From: Oscillospiraceae bacterium
Lineage (GTDB): Bacteria; Bacillota; Clostridia; Oscillospirales; Ruminococcaceae
Reading direction: 5' to 3'
DNA length: 64,000 nt
Assembly: GCA_017466865.1 (NCBI GenBank)
Contig: JAFTTI010000013.1
Location: 124,001 to 188,000, forward strand
Below, piece after piece: positions 26,102 through 33,571 of the stretch (position 1 is its first letter; each line of letters begins with the position of its first letter). A program made the position numbers and the translations under genes. The notes beneath the pieces are model-generated. The model saw nothing but the letters and a program-made list of their open reading frames with translations, ran no database searches and was not told the origin of the DNA.

Positions 26102-26510
26102 TTTCAATCAGAAAAGCCATATCGGCAAAAGCAACTTCATCACCCGGATTTATTTCGGTCATCTTATTCTTTTCGATTCTGACACCATTTATTGTTGTTC
26201 CGTTTGTGCTGAAATCTGTAACGAAAATCTTATCATCAGTAACTTCAAATCTTGCGTGTTTACGGCTGATATAATCGCTGTCGTTTACATAATCGGAAAG
26301 AATATCTCCTTCTCTGCCTATGGTTTCTCCGCCGAGAATAAACGCTGAAACACTCCCTCCCGTTGAGGTTATCTTCCATTTTGCACCGTTATTTTCTTCC
26401 ACCATAACGGGTGCTATAAAGCTGAGGTCATATCCACAGGCTTCACATTCAAGCTTGTCTATGGTATTCTTTACGCCACAGTTTTCGCATATTCTGACTT
26501 CTCTACTCAT
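26091..26510 (-). CDS. Zinc-ribbon FHA-domain protein
   Basis: A 139-residue protein. An N-terminal zinc ribbon has four cysteines (ICENCGVKN, ECEACGYDL: positions 8, 11, 22, 25). The FHA domain (~50-135) has the phosphothreonine-binding residues in GGETIGREGDILSDYV, SDYISRKHARFEV and VTDFSTNGTTINGVRI. FHA domains bind phosphothreonine, and a Ser/Thr kinase is encoded two genes upstream, so this is probably a reader of its phosphorylation. Start and stop overlap both neighbours (8 and 11 bp), pointing to coupled translation. The zinc ribbon may bind another partner. Confidence 0.9.
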   Translation of the reverse strand: MSREVRICENCGVKNTIDKLECEACGYDLSFIAPVMVEENNGAKWKITSTGGSVSAFILGGETIGREGDILSDYVNDSDYISRKHARFEVTDDKIFVTDFSTNGTTINGVRIEKNKMTEINPGDEVAFADMAFLIENAD

Positions 26511-27732
26511 CGTATGTCATTCTCCTTGATTTTTTTGCTCTTCGTTTTTCGGTCTTTGATAAAAATTCTTCTGATACAGCCCTTACATATCTTTCGTCAG
26601 CCTCACATGTACGCTCATCGGTAACAGAAAGGTCATATTCAGAAAGAAGTGCTTTAACCTTATCGTAATCGGGACAGAATTTATCCATATCATCTTTGAC
26701 CGCTCTCTTTTCGGCGGGAGTAATTTCGCCCGTAGGTGATTTCCCTAAAACCTCAAAAAGAACAGAACCTTCTTCGTTTGAAGAAACATTTATAACCGAA
26801 CTTTCGCTGAATTCATAGTAATCTTTCTGGGTTGTATGTTTGGGTGTTGAAACGGTATTACTTCCGATTATATCATAACCTATGCGTTCCATAATATCTC
26901 TTACGGAATCGGTTATATATTCACCCATAGTTTTCTGTTCAGCCTCAGCATAAAGAGCGTTTACTTCATCTCTTAATGCGTGGATATTTCCAAGAACAGA
27001 TGCATTTGCATCCTTTGAAAGATATTCGCAGAGTGCTTCATATTTCGCTGTCAAAGACTCGATTTCTTCTGTATTATCAGATGAATTTCTTTCTAAAATT
27101 ATTCCGTCAAGGCGTTCCTTTAAAATATTTTCCTTGGTTTCTTCATCATACTTAACCGAAGAAATAACGGATTCAGCAAAGGATTTTATCTCTGAAAATT
27201 TTTCGGAAGATAAAGTTTCTTCTATTATCTGTTCGTATAATTCATCGACTTTTTCGCTTGAAAGAACAGCTACGAAAGCAGTTGTATCGTCTGAAGCCCT
27301 TTCGGCGTTATAACTATTCTTATTTTCGATAACACTTAAAAGTGCGTCATACTCTTCACGCATAATATGCCAGAGATTTCCCATTTCAAAATACCTTTCA
27401 ACAGAGTTTCTTCTCTCTGATGTAAGAACTTTGCTATCGCCCTCTGTATTGCAGACGAAAGACGAAAGTCTCTGATACCTTAAAAGATGCTTTGAAAGCA
27501 TACGATACTGTAAAGATTTTTCACAACCTGCTTTTTTTGCATCCTTGAGAATTGCTACAATTTCATCTGTCGGATGTTCTTCAAAAAACTTATCGAATTT
27601 ATGTTGCAGGGCGTTCTGCTTATTGACAAGAGCGTTACATTCTCTTTTTTCGAGAGCAATATCAAGTTCTTTCATAAGTTTCATACGACGGATTTTTCCT
27701 AATAAAATCTGTCCGTATTTCGGTCCGCTCAT
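26503..27732 (-). CDS. Hypothetical helical protein, 409 residues, in kinase/FHA operon
   Basis: I do not recognise a domain. The protein opens MSGPKYGQILLGKIRRMKLM and is almost wholly helical and charged through residues 1-290, with likely coiled coils (KRECNALVNKQNALQHKFDK, ESLTAKYEALCEYLSKD). A mixed region at ~300-350 contains SNEEGSVLFEVLGKSPTGE, and the basic C-terminus ends KRRAKKSRRMTYDE. No signal peptide, membrane helix or nuclease motif is visible. It begins directly after the kinase stop codon (no gap) and its end overlaps the FHA gene by 8 bp. Probably a structural or scaffold part of the system encoded here; this is inferred from the operon only. Confidence 0.65.
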   Translation of the reverse strand: MSGPKYGQILLGKIRRMKLMKELDIALEKRECNALVNKQNALQHKFDKFFEEHPTDEIVAILKDAKKAGCEKSLQYRMLSKHLLRYQRLSSFVCNTEGDSKVLTSERRNSVERYFEMGNLWHIMREEYDALLSVIENKNSYNAERASDDTTAFVAVLSSEKVDELYEQIIEETLSSEKFSEIKSFAESVISSVKYDEETKENILKERLDGIILERNSSDNTEEIESLTAKYEALCEYLSKDANASVLGNIHALRDEVNALYAEAEQKTMGEYITDSVRDIMERIGYDIIGSNTVSTPKHTTQKDYYEFSESSVINVSSNEEGSVLFEVLGKSPTGEITPAEKRAVKDDMDKFCPDYDKVKALLSEYDLSVTDERTCEADERYVRAVSEEFLSKTEKRRAKKSRRMTYDE

Positions 27733-29307
27733 TTAAAAATCCTCCTCAAGAGTCAAAAGCCATTCACGAAGTTGTTTTCCATATCCTTTTGAGAAAACCC
27801 ACATATGAAAGAGTCTGTCATAAACAAGAGTTTTCGAAAACTCTTCTCTCTCATCATCAGAAAGGCTTTCGAGATAATCGCAAAGTGATTTCATATCCGA
27901 GAATTTATCGGAATAGATATAGTTTCTGTTAAGAAGATATAAAAGTGCGTAATAATACTCATATTTTTCGAGAGTAAACTGTGCGCCGATATATTCCATG
28001 CGTTCGATAACCTTACTATCTATACCCTTTTTCTCCATATAGATTTTAAGACATCCGCTTCTTACAAAGTCTATAATATCGTTATCCTTCAAAGGAAGTT
28101 TCTGTTCGATTTCATCGCCCATAGCCTGTAAAGATGCAAACATTCTTCCGCGATAGAAAATAGGTGATTCAGGGCTGAGAAGCATAATAACCTTGAAAAG
28201 ACATTCATCGGGGCTATTATGGTCTTTAAGAACAGCAACCTCTCGTTGAAGGGATGCGCTGAATGCTGCAAGTCTTGTTTCGAATGCGCTTGTATGATAA
28301 ACATAAACGAGTGCCGCTTCCCAATTTTCGCCGAAAGCGTAAGCAAGTGAAACTAAATCGGGATAGGATTTATTTTCAAATACAAAGCCTGATTTATCTG
28401 CTGTTTTTTCGTATGTAGCCGAATTTCCTTCAGGAATAATCTCTCCCGCTAACCAACGCTTTATCTTATCATATCCGAAACGGTGTTCTCTGTCTTTTCT
28501 TGTAAGCCCTCTTATCAAAAGTGCAAACCCCGGGCTTACTGTTCTCGGAATGGGAATGTTTTTATTGAGAGTATGATAGAGTATCTGCATTTCGGTCATT
28601 CCTGCAAAAACATCTATGCCTGTTACGAGGTGAAGAAGTGTTATTCCCAAAGAATAATAGTCACTCGCTTTGGAAACAAAACCTGCTGATGTTTCGGGTG
28701 CTGCGTAACCGAGAGTTCTTGAAATTCCCGTCGCCCTTACGCTTAAATTATCATCAAGAACAGAGCTTATTCCGAAATCTCCGATAACGGCTTTTCCATC
28801 GTCAGAAATAAATATATTACCCGGTTTTATATCTCTATGAACTATGCCCATAGAATGAAGTTCTTTAAGACCTTCTGCAACGCAGGGAATGATATTTTCA
28901 GAAAGTTCCTTTTCTGAAATAGGCATTAAGGATGCTACATCGCCTTTACTGAAATAAGGCATTATAGCATAAAATTTTTCGCCGTGTTCTCCGCAATCTT
29001 CATAAGAAACTATATAAGGACAATTTGTTTTTAAAAGTTTCTGTATAATTTCTTCCTTAGGTTTCTTGTTTTTATGGAAAAGCTTGATTATTCTTTTTAT
29101 TCCATCTTTTTCTCCGAGAAATACAGCCGCCTCACCCGTGTTTTCAGAGATAATGTTTATAATTTTATATCCACCGATAACAGCGCCTATGCCAACTATT
29201 CCATCTGATGAAGAAGATTTATTCATTATTTCAGATGTAGGCATAATCATTGTTTTTCTATCGGTTTTATCCCTCATATCAAGGGTTGGTCTGCTGTTTT
29301 CCTTCAA
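27733..29307 (-). CDS. Ser/Thr protein kinase with helical C-terminal extension
   Basis: A 524-residue Hanks-type kinase. Residues 1-35 are rich in Thr/Ser (RPTLDMRDKTDRKT) and could be autophosphorylated. The kinase domain (~45-290) has Lys75 in RIIKLF, the catalytic loop HRDIKPGN (157-164), DFG 177-179 and APE 203-205; the glycine loop is poor (ISENTGEAAVFLG). After residue ~305 comes GFVFENKSYPDL, AYAFGENWEAALVYVYH and ~190 helical residues. The NW segment resembles a module I recall following the kinase domain in other kinase/chaperone clusters. There is no membrane helix or PASTA domain, so it is cytoplasmic, unlike PrkC. The start is TTG after GGCGGTGA. It lies 14 bp after the AAA+ gene. 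Confidence 0.88.
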   Translation of the reverse strand: MKENSRPTLDMRDKTDRKTMIMPTSEIMNKSSSSDGIVGIGAVIGGYKIINIISENTGEAAVFLGEKDGIKRIIKLFHKNKKPKEEIIQKLLKTNCPYIVSYEDCGEHGEKFYAIMPYFSKGDVASLMPISEKELSENIIPCVAEGLKELHSMGIVHRDIKPGNIFISDDGKAVIGDFGISSVLDDNLSVRATGISRTLGYAAPETSAGFVSKASDYYSLGITLLHLVTGIDVFAGMTEMQILYHTLNKNIPIPRTVSPGFALLIRGLTRKDREHRFGYDKIKRWLAGEIIPEGNSATYEKTADKSGFVFENKSYPDLVSLAYAFGENWEAALVYVYHTSAFETRLAAFSASLQREVAVLKDHNSPDECLFKVIMLLSPESPIFYRGRMFASLQAMGDEIEQKLPLKDNDIIDFVRSGCLKIYMEKKGIDSKVIERMEYIGAQFTLEKYEYYYALLYLLNRNYIYSDKFSDMKSLCDYLESLSDDEREEFSKTLVYDRLFHMWVFSKGYGKQLREWLLTLEEDF

Positions 29308-29321
29308 AAAAATTCACCGCC

Positions 29322-31157
29322 TTAATGAACGGAGTAATCAAGCCCCGCTATATTATCTTTTTCGTAGATAGAATTTACTGTAAGTGTTCCGCCTTCGATG
29401 TTTTCATCGAATATAACTCTTGAAAGGGGATTTATGAGGTTTTTTTCGATGACATTTCCTATGCCTCGACCACCGTTTTCAAGATTTCCGAATGATTTTT
29501 TATAGATATATTCTCTTGCATCTTCGGAAAGAATAACCTGTATTCCCTTTTGTTCGAAGATTTTTGCAAAGATTTTATTTATCTGTGCGTTTGCGATTTC
29601 CTTTGCTGTATCTTCTCTTATAAAGTCAAAAACAACAAAGTTGTCGCCTATTCGGTTTAAGATTTCGGGTCTTCCGAGTTGGAGTTTGAAATAATCCTTT
29701 ATAGACTTTATAAGTCTTTCACGCATTTCTTCATAGGTCATATCAAGGAAGATACTCTGTGTTTTTCTTCCCATTTCATCGGTATTATAAACACCGAGGT
29801 TACTTGTAAAGATAATGATTGTTTCTGAAAAATAAACTGTTTCACCCTTACCATCGGTCATTCTTCCGTCTTCTAAAATCTGAAGGAATTTATCGAAAAC
29901 AGAAGGATGCGCCTTTTCGATTTCGTCAAAAAGAATTATCGAAAAAGGCTTTTCCTTAACGGCGTTCGTAAGCTGTCCGCCCGATTCATAGCCTACATAT
30001 CCGGGAGGTGCACCCATAAGTTTCTGGTCTGACTGACTCTGCTGATATTCACTCATATCAAATCTTATGCAGTTATTGTCATCACCGAAAAGAAGGTTAG
30101 CGACAGTTTTTGCAAGTTCGGTTTTTCCGACACCTGTGGGTCCTGCAAAGAAAAGAATACCCTTTGGTTTTCCGCTTCCCGAATGTTGAAGTCCTGCCAT
30201 ATTTGAAGCCGCTCTTTTTATAACATCAAGTGTCTGGACAACGGCTGCATTCTGACCTTTAACACGGCTTTTTATGTAGCTTTCGGCATTTTCGAATTTT
30301 TCTCTCGGAATGTCGTTCCAGGGGTTATCCTTGATACCGTATTTATACATATTAACGGCGTCCTTTATCTTTGAGAAAGAAAGTTTTTCCTTTCGGCAAA
30401 GAAGTTTTAAAGCATTAAGTTCGAGATTTGCAAAACCTTCTGTAAGGTCGGCAAAATCATTCTTATACTTATCAAGTTCGTCATCGGTAAACTTTTCTTC
30501 GCCGACAAAGAAAGCAAGTTGACTTTCTATGAACATTCTTCTTGAAGCCTTATCGGGTTCGCTTATATTTATTGCCTTTACCATAGGATTGTCGATATAG
30601 AACCAAGCGGGAATATCATTTACCTTATCGGCAACAAAAAGCATAATATTGTTGATGAAACGGTCGCCCTGTTTTACCTGTGTCTTTTTAAGAGAAGCCA
30701 TCATAAGTTTTGAATAGAAATCCTTTTCGCTGTCTGAAAGGCTGTCTGCTGAGATAACATATCTTGATGCAGACATCATTACAACGGCAACGCTTTTCTC
30801 TTTATTCTGAACGGCTGTTCTTATGAAATCGGCTGCCTGATTGTATTTTACAGTAAAGGTCTTTGTTTTTTCATCAAGCTTATTGAAACCTATGAGTTTT
30901 AAGAAACTGTCAAGGTGTTCCCTTGAATAATCGTTATAGAAACCATCTATATGATTATAGAAAACAACGGTTGAATATCCGTTATCGCAGAGATATTTGA
31001 AAAGATAATTATCAAGCATTATCATATCCCAGCGGGTGTTTCCATCTTCCTGAATTGTGGGGTATGCGTGAAGGTCATAGACATTTCCTTCTAAAAGAAA
31101 TGCTGTTTTTATATCTATAAACCTATTAAGTTCGGTATGCCATTTACCAAGTTTCAT
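29322..31157 (-). CDS. ClpB/ClpV-like AAA+ ATPase with degenerate first module
   Basis: A 611-residue protein with a single good ATPase module resembling the second ring of ClpA/ClpB. Walker A is GPTGVGKT (339-346), the pore-loop-like motif is GAPPGYVGYESGGQL (382-396), Walker B is IILFDEIEKAHPSVFDKF (Asp411, Glu412) and sensor 1 is FTSNLG; a ClpB-type small domain follows (NGGRGIGNVIEKNLINPLSR). Residues 1-280 look like an AAA module without Walker A (AFLLEGNVYDLH, SVAVVMMSASRYV, KAINISEPDKASRRMFIES). There is no Clp N-domain, no M-domain coiled coil and no ClpP-binding tripeptide that I can see. It is probably a specialised remodelling ATPase working with the kinase and FHA protein. Its start overlaps the preceding gene by 14 bp. 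Confidence 0.85.
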   Translation of the reverse strand: MKLGKWHTELNRFIDIKTAFLLEGNVYDLHAYPTIQEDGNTRWDMIMLDNYLFKYLCDNGYSTVVFYNHIDGFYNDYSREHLDSFLKLIGFNKLDEKTKTFTVKYNQAADFIRTAVQNKEKSVAVVMMSASRYVISADSLSDSEKDFYSKLMMASLKKTQVKQGDRFINNIMLFVADKVNDIPAWFYIDNPMVKAINISEPDKASRRMFIESQLAFFVGEEKFTDDELDKYKNDFADLTEGFANLELNALKLLCRKEKLSFSKIKDAVNMYKYGIKDNPWNDIPREKFENAESYIKSRVKGQNAAVVQTLDVIKRAASNMAGLQHSGSGKPKGILFFAGPTGVGKTELAKTVANLLFGDDNNCIRFDMSEYQQSQSDQKLMGAPPGYVGYESGGQLTNAVKEKPFSIILFDEIEKAHPSVFDKFLQILEDGRMTDGKGETVYFSETIIIFTSNLGVYNTDEMGRKTQSIFLDMTYEEMRERLIKSIKDYFKLQLGRPEILNRIGDNFVVFDFIREDTAKEIANAQINKIFAKIFEQKGIQVILSEDAREYIYKKSFGNLENGGRGIGNVIEKNLINPLSRVIFDENIEGGTLTVNSIYEKDNIAGLDYSVH

Positions 31158-31644
31158 TATATGCTACCTCCGATACTGTTCTGGGGATACAATAATACCC
31201 CTCTTTACAGATTTTATTTGCTTTGAAAATCTGCATAAAATCCTTATCCTGTATATTGGTGTCATTCTGATAAATTTCTTTGAAGCTGAGTTTTCTTATG
31301 ACATTCTTTATCGTTTCGGAACTATACAAATCGGGAGTATCGTCTTCGTTCAAGGCCCAGCCGTTTCCGAAACGGATTGCATTTGAAAGTCTTTCTGCCA
31401 TAACGGGAATAAGCTCCATACACTTTTCGATTTCTTCGTATTTTTCGTGAGGAATTGAAAGGAGTTTTTCTTTTGAAAAATATTCATTGAATATTTCTTT
31501 TGTCATTTCACATTCCATAAATTCATAATAAAACGAACTATCAAAAAGTTTTTCAACTTCATATCGGTCAGATATTCTTTTGTCATTGGGAGAACAGTTT
31601 TTAAGCAGTTCATATATTTTGCCTGTATAATTCTTTACAGCCAT
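31144..31644 (-). CDS. Hypothetical protein, 166 residues, in AAA/kinase operon
   Basis: I do not recognise this family. It is a soluble, mostly helical protein (MAVKNYTGKIYELLKNCSPN, EKLFDSSFYYEFMECEMTKE, EIEKCMELIPVMAERLSNAI) with several scattered cysteines and no signal peptide or membrane helix. AAGGAG lies just before the ATG. Its last 14 bases overlap the AAA+ gene, which argues that the two proteins are made together and may form a complex. Confidence 0.62.
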   Translation of the reverse strand: MAVKNYTGKIYELLKNCSPNDKRISDRYEVEKLFDSSFYYEFMECEMTKEIFNEYFSKEKLLSIPHEKYEEIEKCMELIPVMAERLSNAIRFGNGWALNEDDTPDLYSSETIKNVIRKLSFKEIYQNDTNIQDKDFMQIFKANKICKEGYYCIPRTVSEVAYNETW

Positions 31645-31645
31645 T

Positions 31646-32827
31646 TTAATTCTCCTTAGTGCAGATAGGTTTTATAATTTCGGTTTCGTTTGTAAATTTG
31701 TCCTTAACCCTCTTCATTCCGAGATTTTCGAGAACATCAAGATAATTTTCGTCTGAAATTTCGATATTTTCAAAATCAGATTTTTTAACTGAAACTGCAT
31801 AAACGCATCTTGAAACACCTGATGCGAATTTGGCTGTCATATTCTCGATATCCTTATTATTTGAAGGGACAAAAGCATTCAGGATTATCTCTTCGACAAA
31901 ATCGCCATAGAGTGCTTCGAAAAGTTCGTGGATTGAACGAAGCCCCGCTGATAAAAGTGATTTTTCGTATCTTCTGTATTTTTCATCGGACGAAAATCTT
32001 ACTTCGGTAACTGATTTATTTTCAATTATGCATCTGTATTTCATAATATCGGGGAAATTTTCAAATCCGCAGAAAAGAAGATTTACTGTAAGGGTCTTGG
32101 TGTAAGGACTATAATTTATCTCGTTATCGGGCTTAAAATTTTCGGGGTAAACAGAGTTTGCAAGTATAATCTTTGAATACTTTTCAATAGCACTTTTTTC
32201 GCCGTTTTCAAAGCTCTTTTTAAGCCTTCTTACCTCGGCGTTGTTTCTTCTTTTTCTTATATTGAATTTTTCTCTTTCAATCATATATTTTCGGATAGCA
32301 TCTTTTTTACCTGAAATATATTTATTCATCTGTATCCTGAATTCTTCCTCCGCTCTTTCCTCTGCTGATTTGAAAGAAAAGAGTTTGGCAAGTCCGCCTT
32401 CTTCTTCGGGGATTTTTTTCTGAGGCGGGAAAGGATAGAGAAAATCCTCATAATTTTCGGTTATGATTTTTGTATCCCAATCAAGACGGTCATCAATTTT
32501 AAGGGTATGTGAAATAAGCGACATCAGTTCGGAGTTGATTTTTTCAACCTTTTCGGTCATAATTTCGGTCGCGGCAAGTTCATCTCCGCCTGAAATTTCA
32601 ACTATATGCTTTCTGAGTTCCTGTCCGCGCTGATTTCTTTCTTCTATTGCAACGAGCGATTCCAGTTCCCACATTGTTGTTGCCATAACAACTCTGTCAG
32701 TACCGATATATGCATTACTCACTCTCACAGCATAGGGATGACTACGGTCTTTAGTCATAAAAACCGCACTTTTAACTATATTCGATTTTATGGTAGGGTC
32801 AAAAAGTTCGGTTTCATTGATGTTCAT
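31646..32827 (-). CDS. Hypothetical protein, 393 residues, first accessory gene after queH
   Basis: I do not recognise this family. Residues 1-55 are strand-rich (SAVFMTKDRSHPYAVRVSNA). Residues ~60-230 are charged and helical, with a likely coiled coil (EERAEEEFRIQMNKYISGKK, KRRNNAEVRRLKKSFENGEK). Residues ~235-390 are alpha/beta (SPYTKTLTVNLLFCGFENFP, VEEIILNAFVPSNNKDIENM, SGVSRCVYAVSVKKSDFENI), a layout that can occur in restriction-endonuclease-like folds, though no catalytic motif is certain. GGAGTGAT precedes the ATG, 4 bp after queH. Function unknown; it belongs to the kinase/AAA operon by position. Confidence 0.62.
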   Translation of the reverse strand: MNINETELFDPTIKSNIVKSAVFMTKDRSHPYAVRVSNAYIGTDRVVMATTMWELESLVAIEERNQRGQELRKHIVEISGGDELAATEIMTEKVEKINSELMSLISHTLKIDDRLDWDTKIITENYEDFLYPFPPQKKIPEEEGGLAKLFSFKSAEERAEEEFRIQMNKYISGKKDAIRKYMIEREKFNIRKRRNNAEVRRLKKSFENGEKSAIEKYSKIILANSVYPENFKPDNEINYSPYTKTLTVNLLFCGFENFPDIMKYRCIIENKSVTEVRFSSDEKYRRYEKSLLSAGLRSIHELFEALYGDFVEEIILNAFVPSNNKDIENMTAKFASGVSRCVYAVSVKKSDFENIEISDENYLDVLENLGMKRVKDKFTNETEIIKPICTKEN

Positions 32828-32831
32828 ATTA

Positions 32832-33458
32832 TCACTCCGTTACGGGTAAATTTCTTTTGCTGAAAACACATCCGCAGTAATTCTGTCTATAGAGATTATA
32901 CTTTTCAGAAAGTCTTACAGACTCTTTGAATCCGTTTTTCTTCTTGAAATCAGAAGGAAGATGTCTTGTATTTTCATCGGCATATTTTTCACCGATTTCG
33001 TTGAGTTTTTCTGCATTTTTATGAGGACTTATCGAAAGCGTTGTTGTATAATAATCAAAGCCCTCCCGCTTTGCAATTTCTGATGCTTCCCTTATTCTGA
33101 GGTCATAACATTTAAAGCAACGCTCTCCGCCCTCTTTTTCGTTTTCAAGACCTTTTACAGTTTCGAAGAAAAGGTCAGGATTATACTCACCCTCTATAAA
33201 GGAAATCTTATTTTTAACAGGTAGTTCTTCTATAAGTCTTTTAACTTCGCTGACGCGATAAGAATATTCACTTTCGGGATAGATATTAGGGTTATAATAG
33301 AAAACCGTTATTTTAAAATACTCTGCGAGATAGGTTAAGACATAACTCGAACAAGGTGCGCAACAACTATGAAGAAGGAGTGTCGGTATTATATTTTTTT
33401 CTGATATTTCTGAAATTATCTTATCAAGTTTTTTCTGATAATTCACATTCTGAGCCAC
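32832..33458 (-). CDS. queH: Epoxyqueuosine reductase QueH
   Basis: QueH reduces epoxyqueuosine to queuosine in the tRNA wobble position, the last step of the pathway. The 208-residue protein has the family's cysteine motifs: LLLHSCCAPCSSYV near the N-terminus, GGERCFKCYDLRIREAS in the middle and YRQNYCGCVFSKRNL at the end, which hold a metal and Fe-S cofactor. YYTTTLSISPHKN is also typical. Length fits. The start is GTG with GAGGGAG upstream. It has its own promoter and stands 4 bp before the accessory kinase/AAA genes, so they are probably transcribed from the queH promoter. Confidence 0.93.
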   Translation of the reverse strand: MAQNVNYQKKLDKIISEISEKNIIPTLLLHSCCAPCSSYVLTYLAEYFKITVFYYNPNIYPESEYSYRVSEVKRLIEELPVKNKISFIEGEYNPDLFFETVKGLENEKEGGERCFKCYDLRIREASEIAKREGFDYYTTTLSISPHKNAEKLNEIGEKYADENTRHLPSDFKKKNGFKESVRLSEKYNLYRQNYCGCVFSKRNLPVTE

Positions 33459-33499
33459 CGTTTTTTCTCCCTCACTTTCAGATACACCTATACATTATA

Positions 33500-33528
33500 A
33501 TTATATCACAAAGGCTATATAAATTCAA
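33500..33528 (-). promoter_or_regulatory. Promoter of queH and the kinase/AAA operon
   Basis: Minus strand TTGAAT, 17 bp, TATAAT, just after the rpoC terminator and ~40 bp before the queH start. No other clear promoter was seen between 25547 and 33458. Confidence 0.72.
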
Positions 33529-33535
33529 CAAAAAA

Positions 33536-33560
33536 ATCACAGCGATAAAATCGCTGTGAT
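33536..33560 (-). terminator. Terminator of rpoB-rpoC
   Basis: Inverted repeat ATCACAGCGA/TCGCTGTGAT with a 5-base loop followed on the minus strand by TTTTTTG, 11 bp after the rpoC stop codon. Confidence 0.92.
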
Positions 33561-33571
33561 TTCTGTTTTTA

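Noticed and set aside
25547..32827. Reading the kinase/AAA operon as an anti-phage island or prophage remnant
   Set aside because: No integrase, transposase, attachment repeat, nuclease motif or other phage gene is visible, and the flanks are housekeeping genes; a defence role is not excluded but has no direct support.
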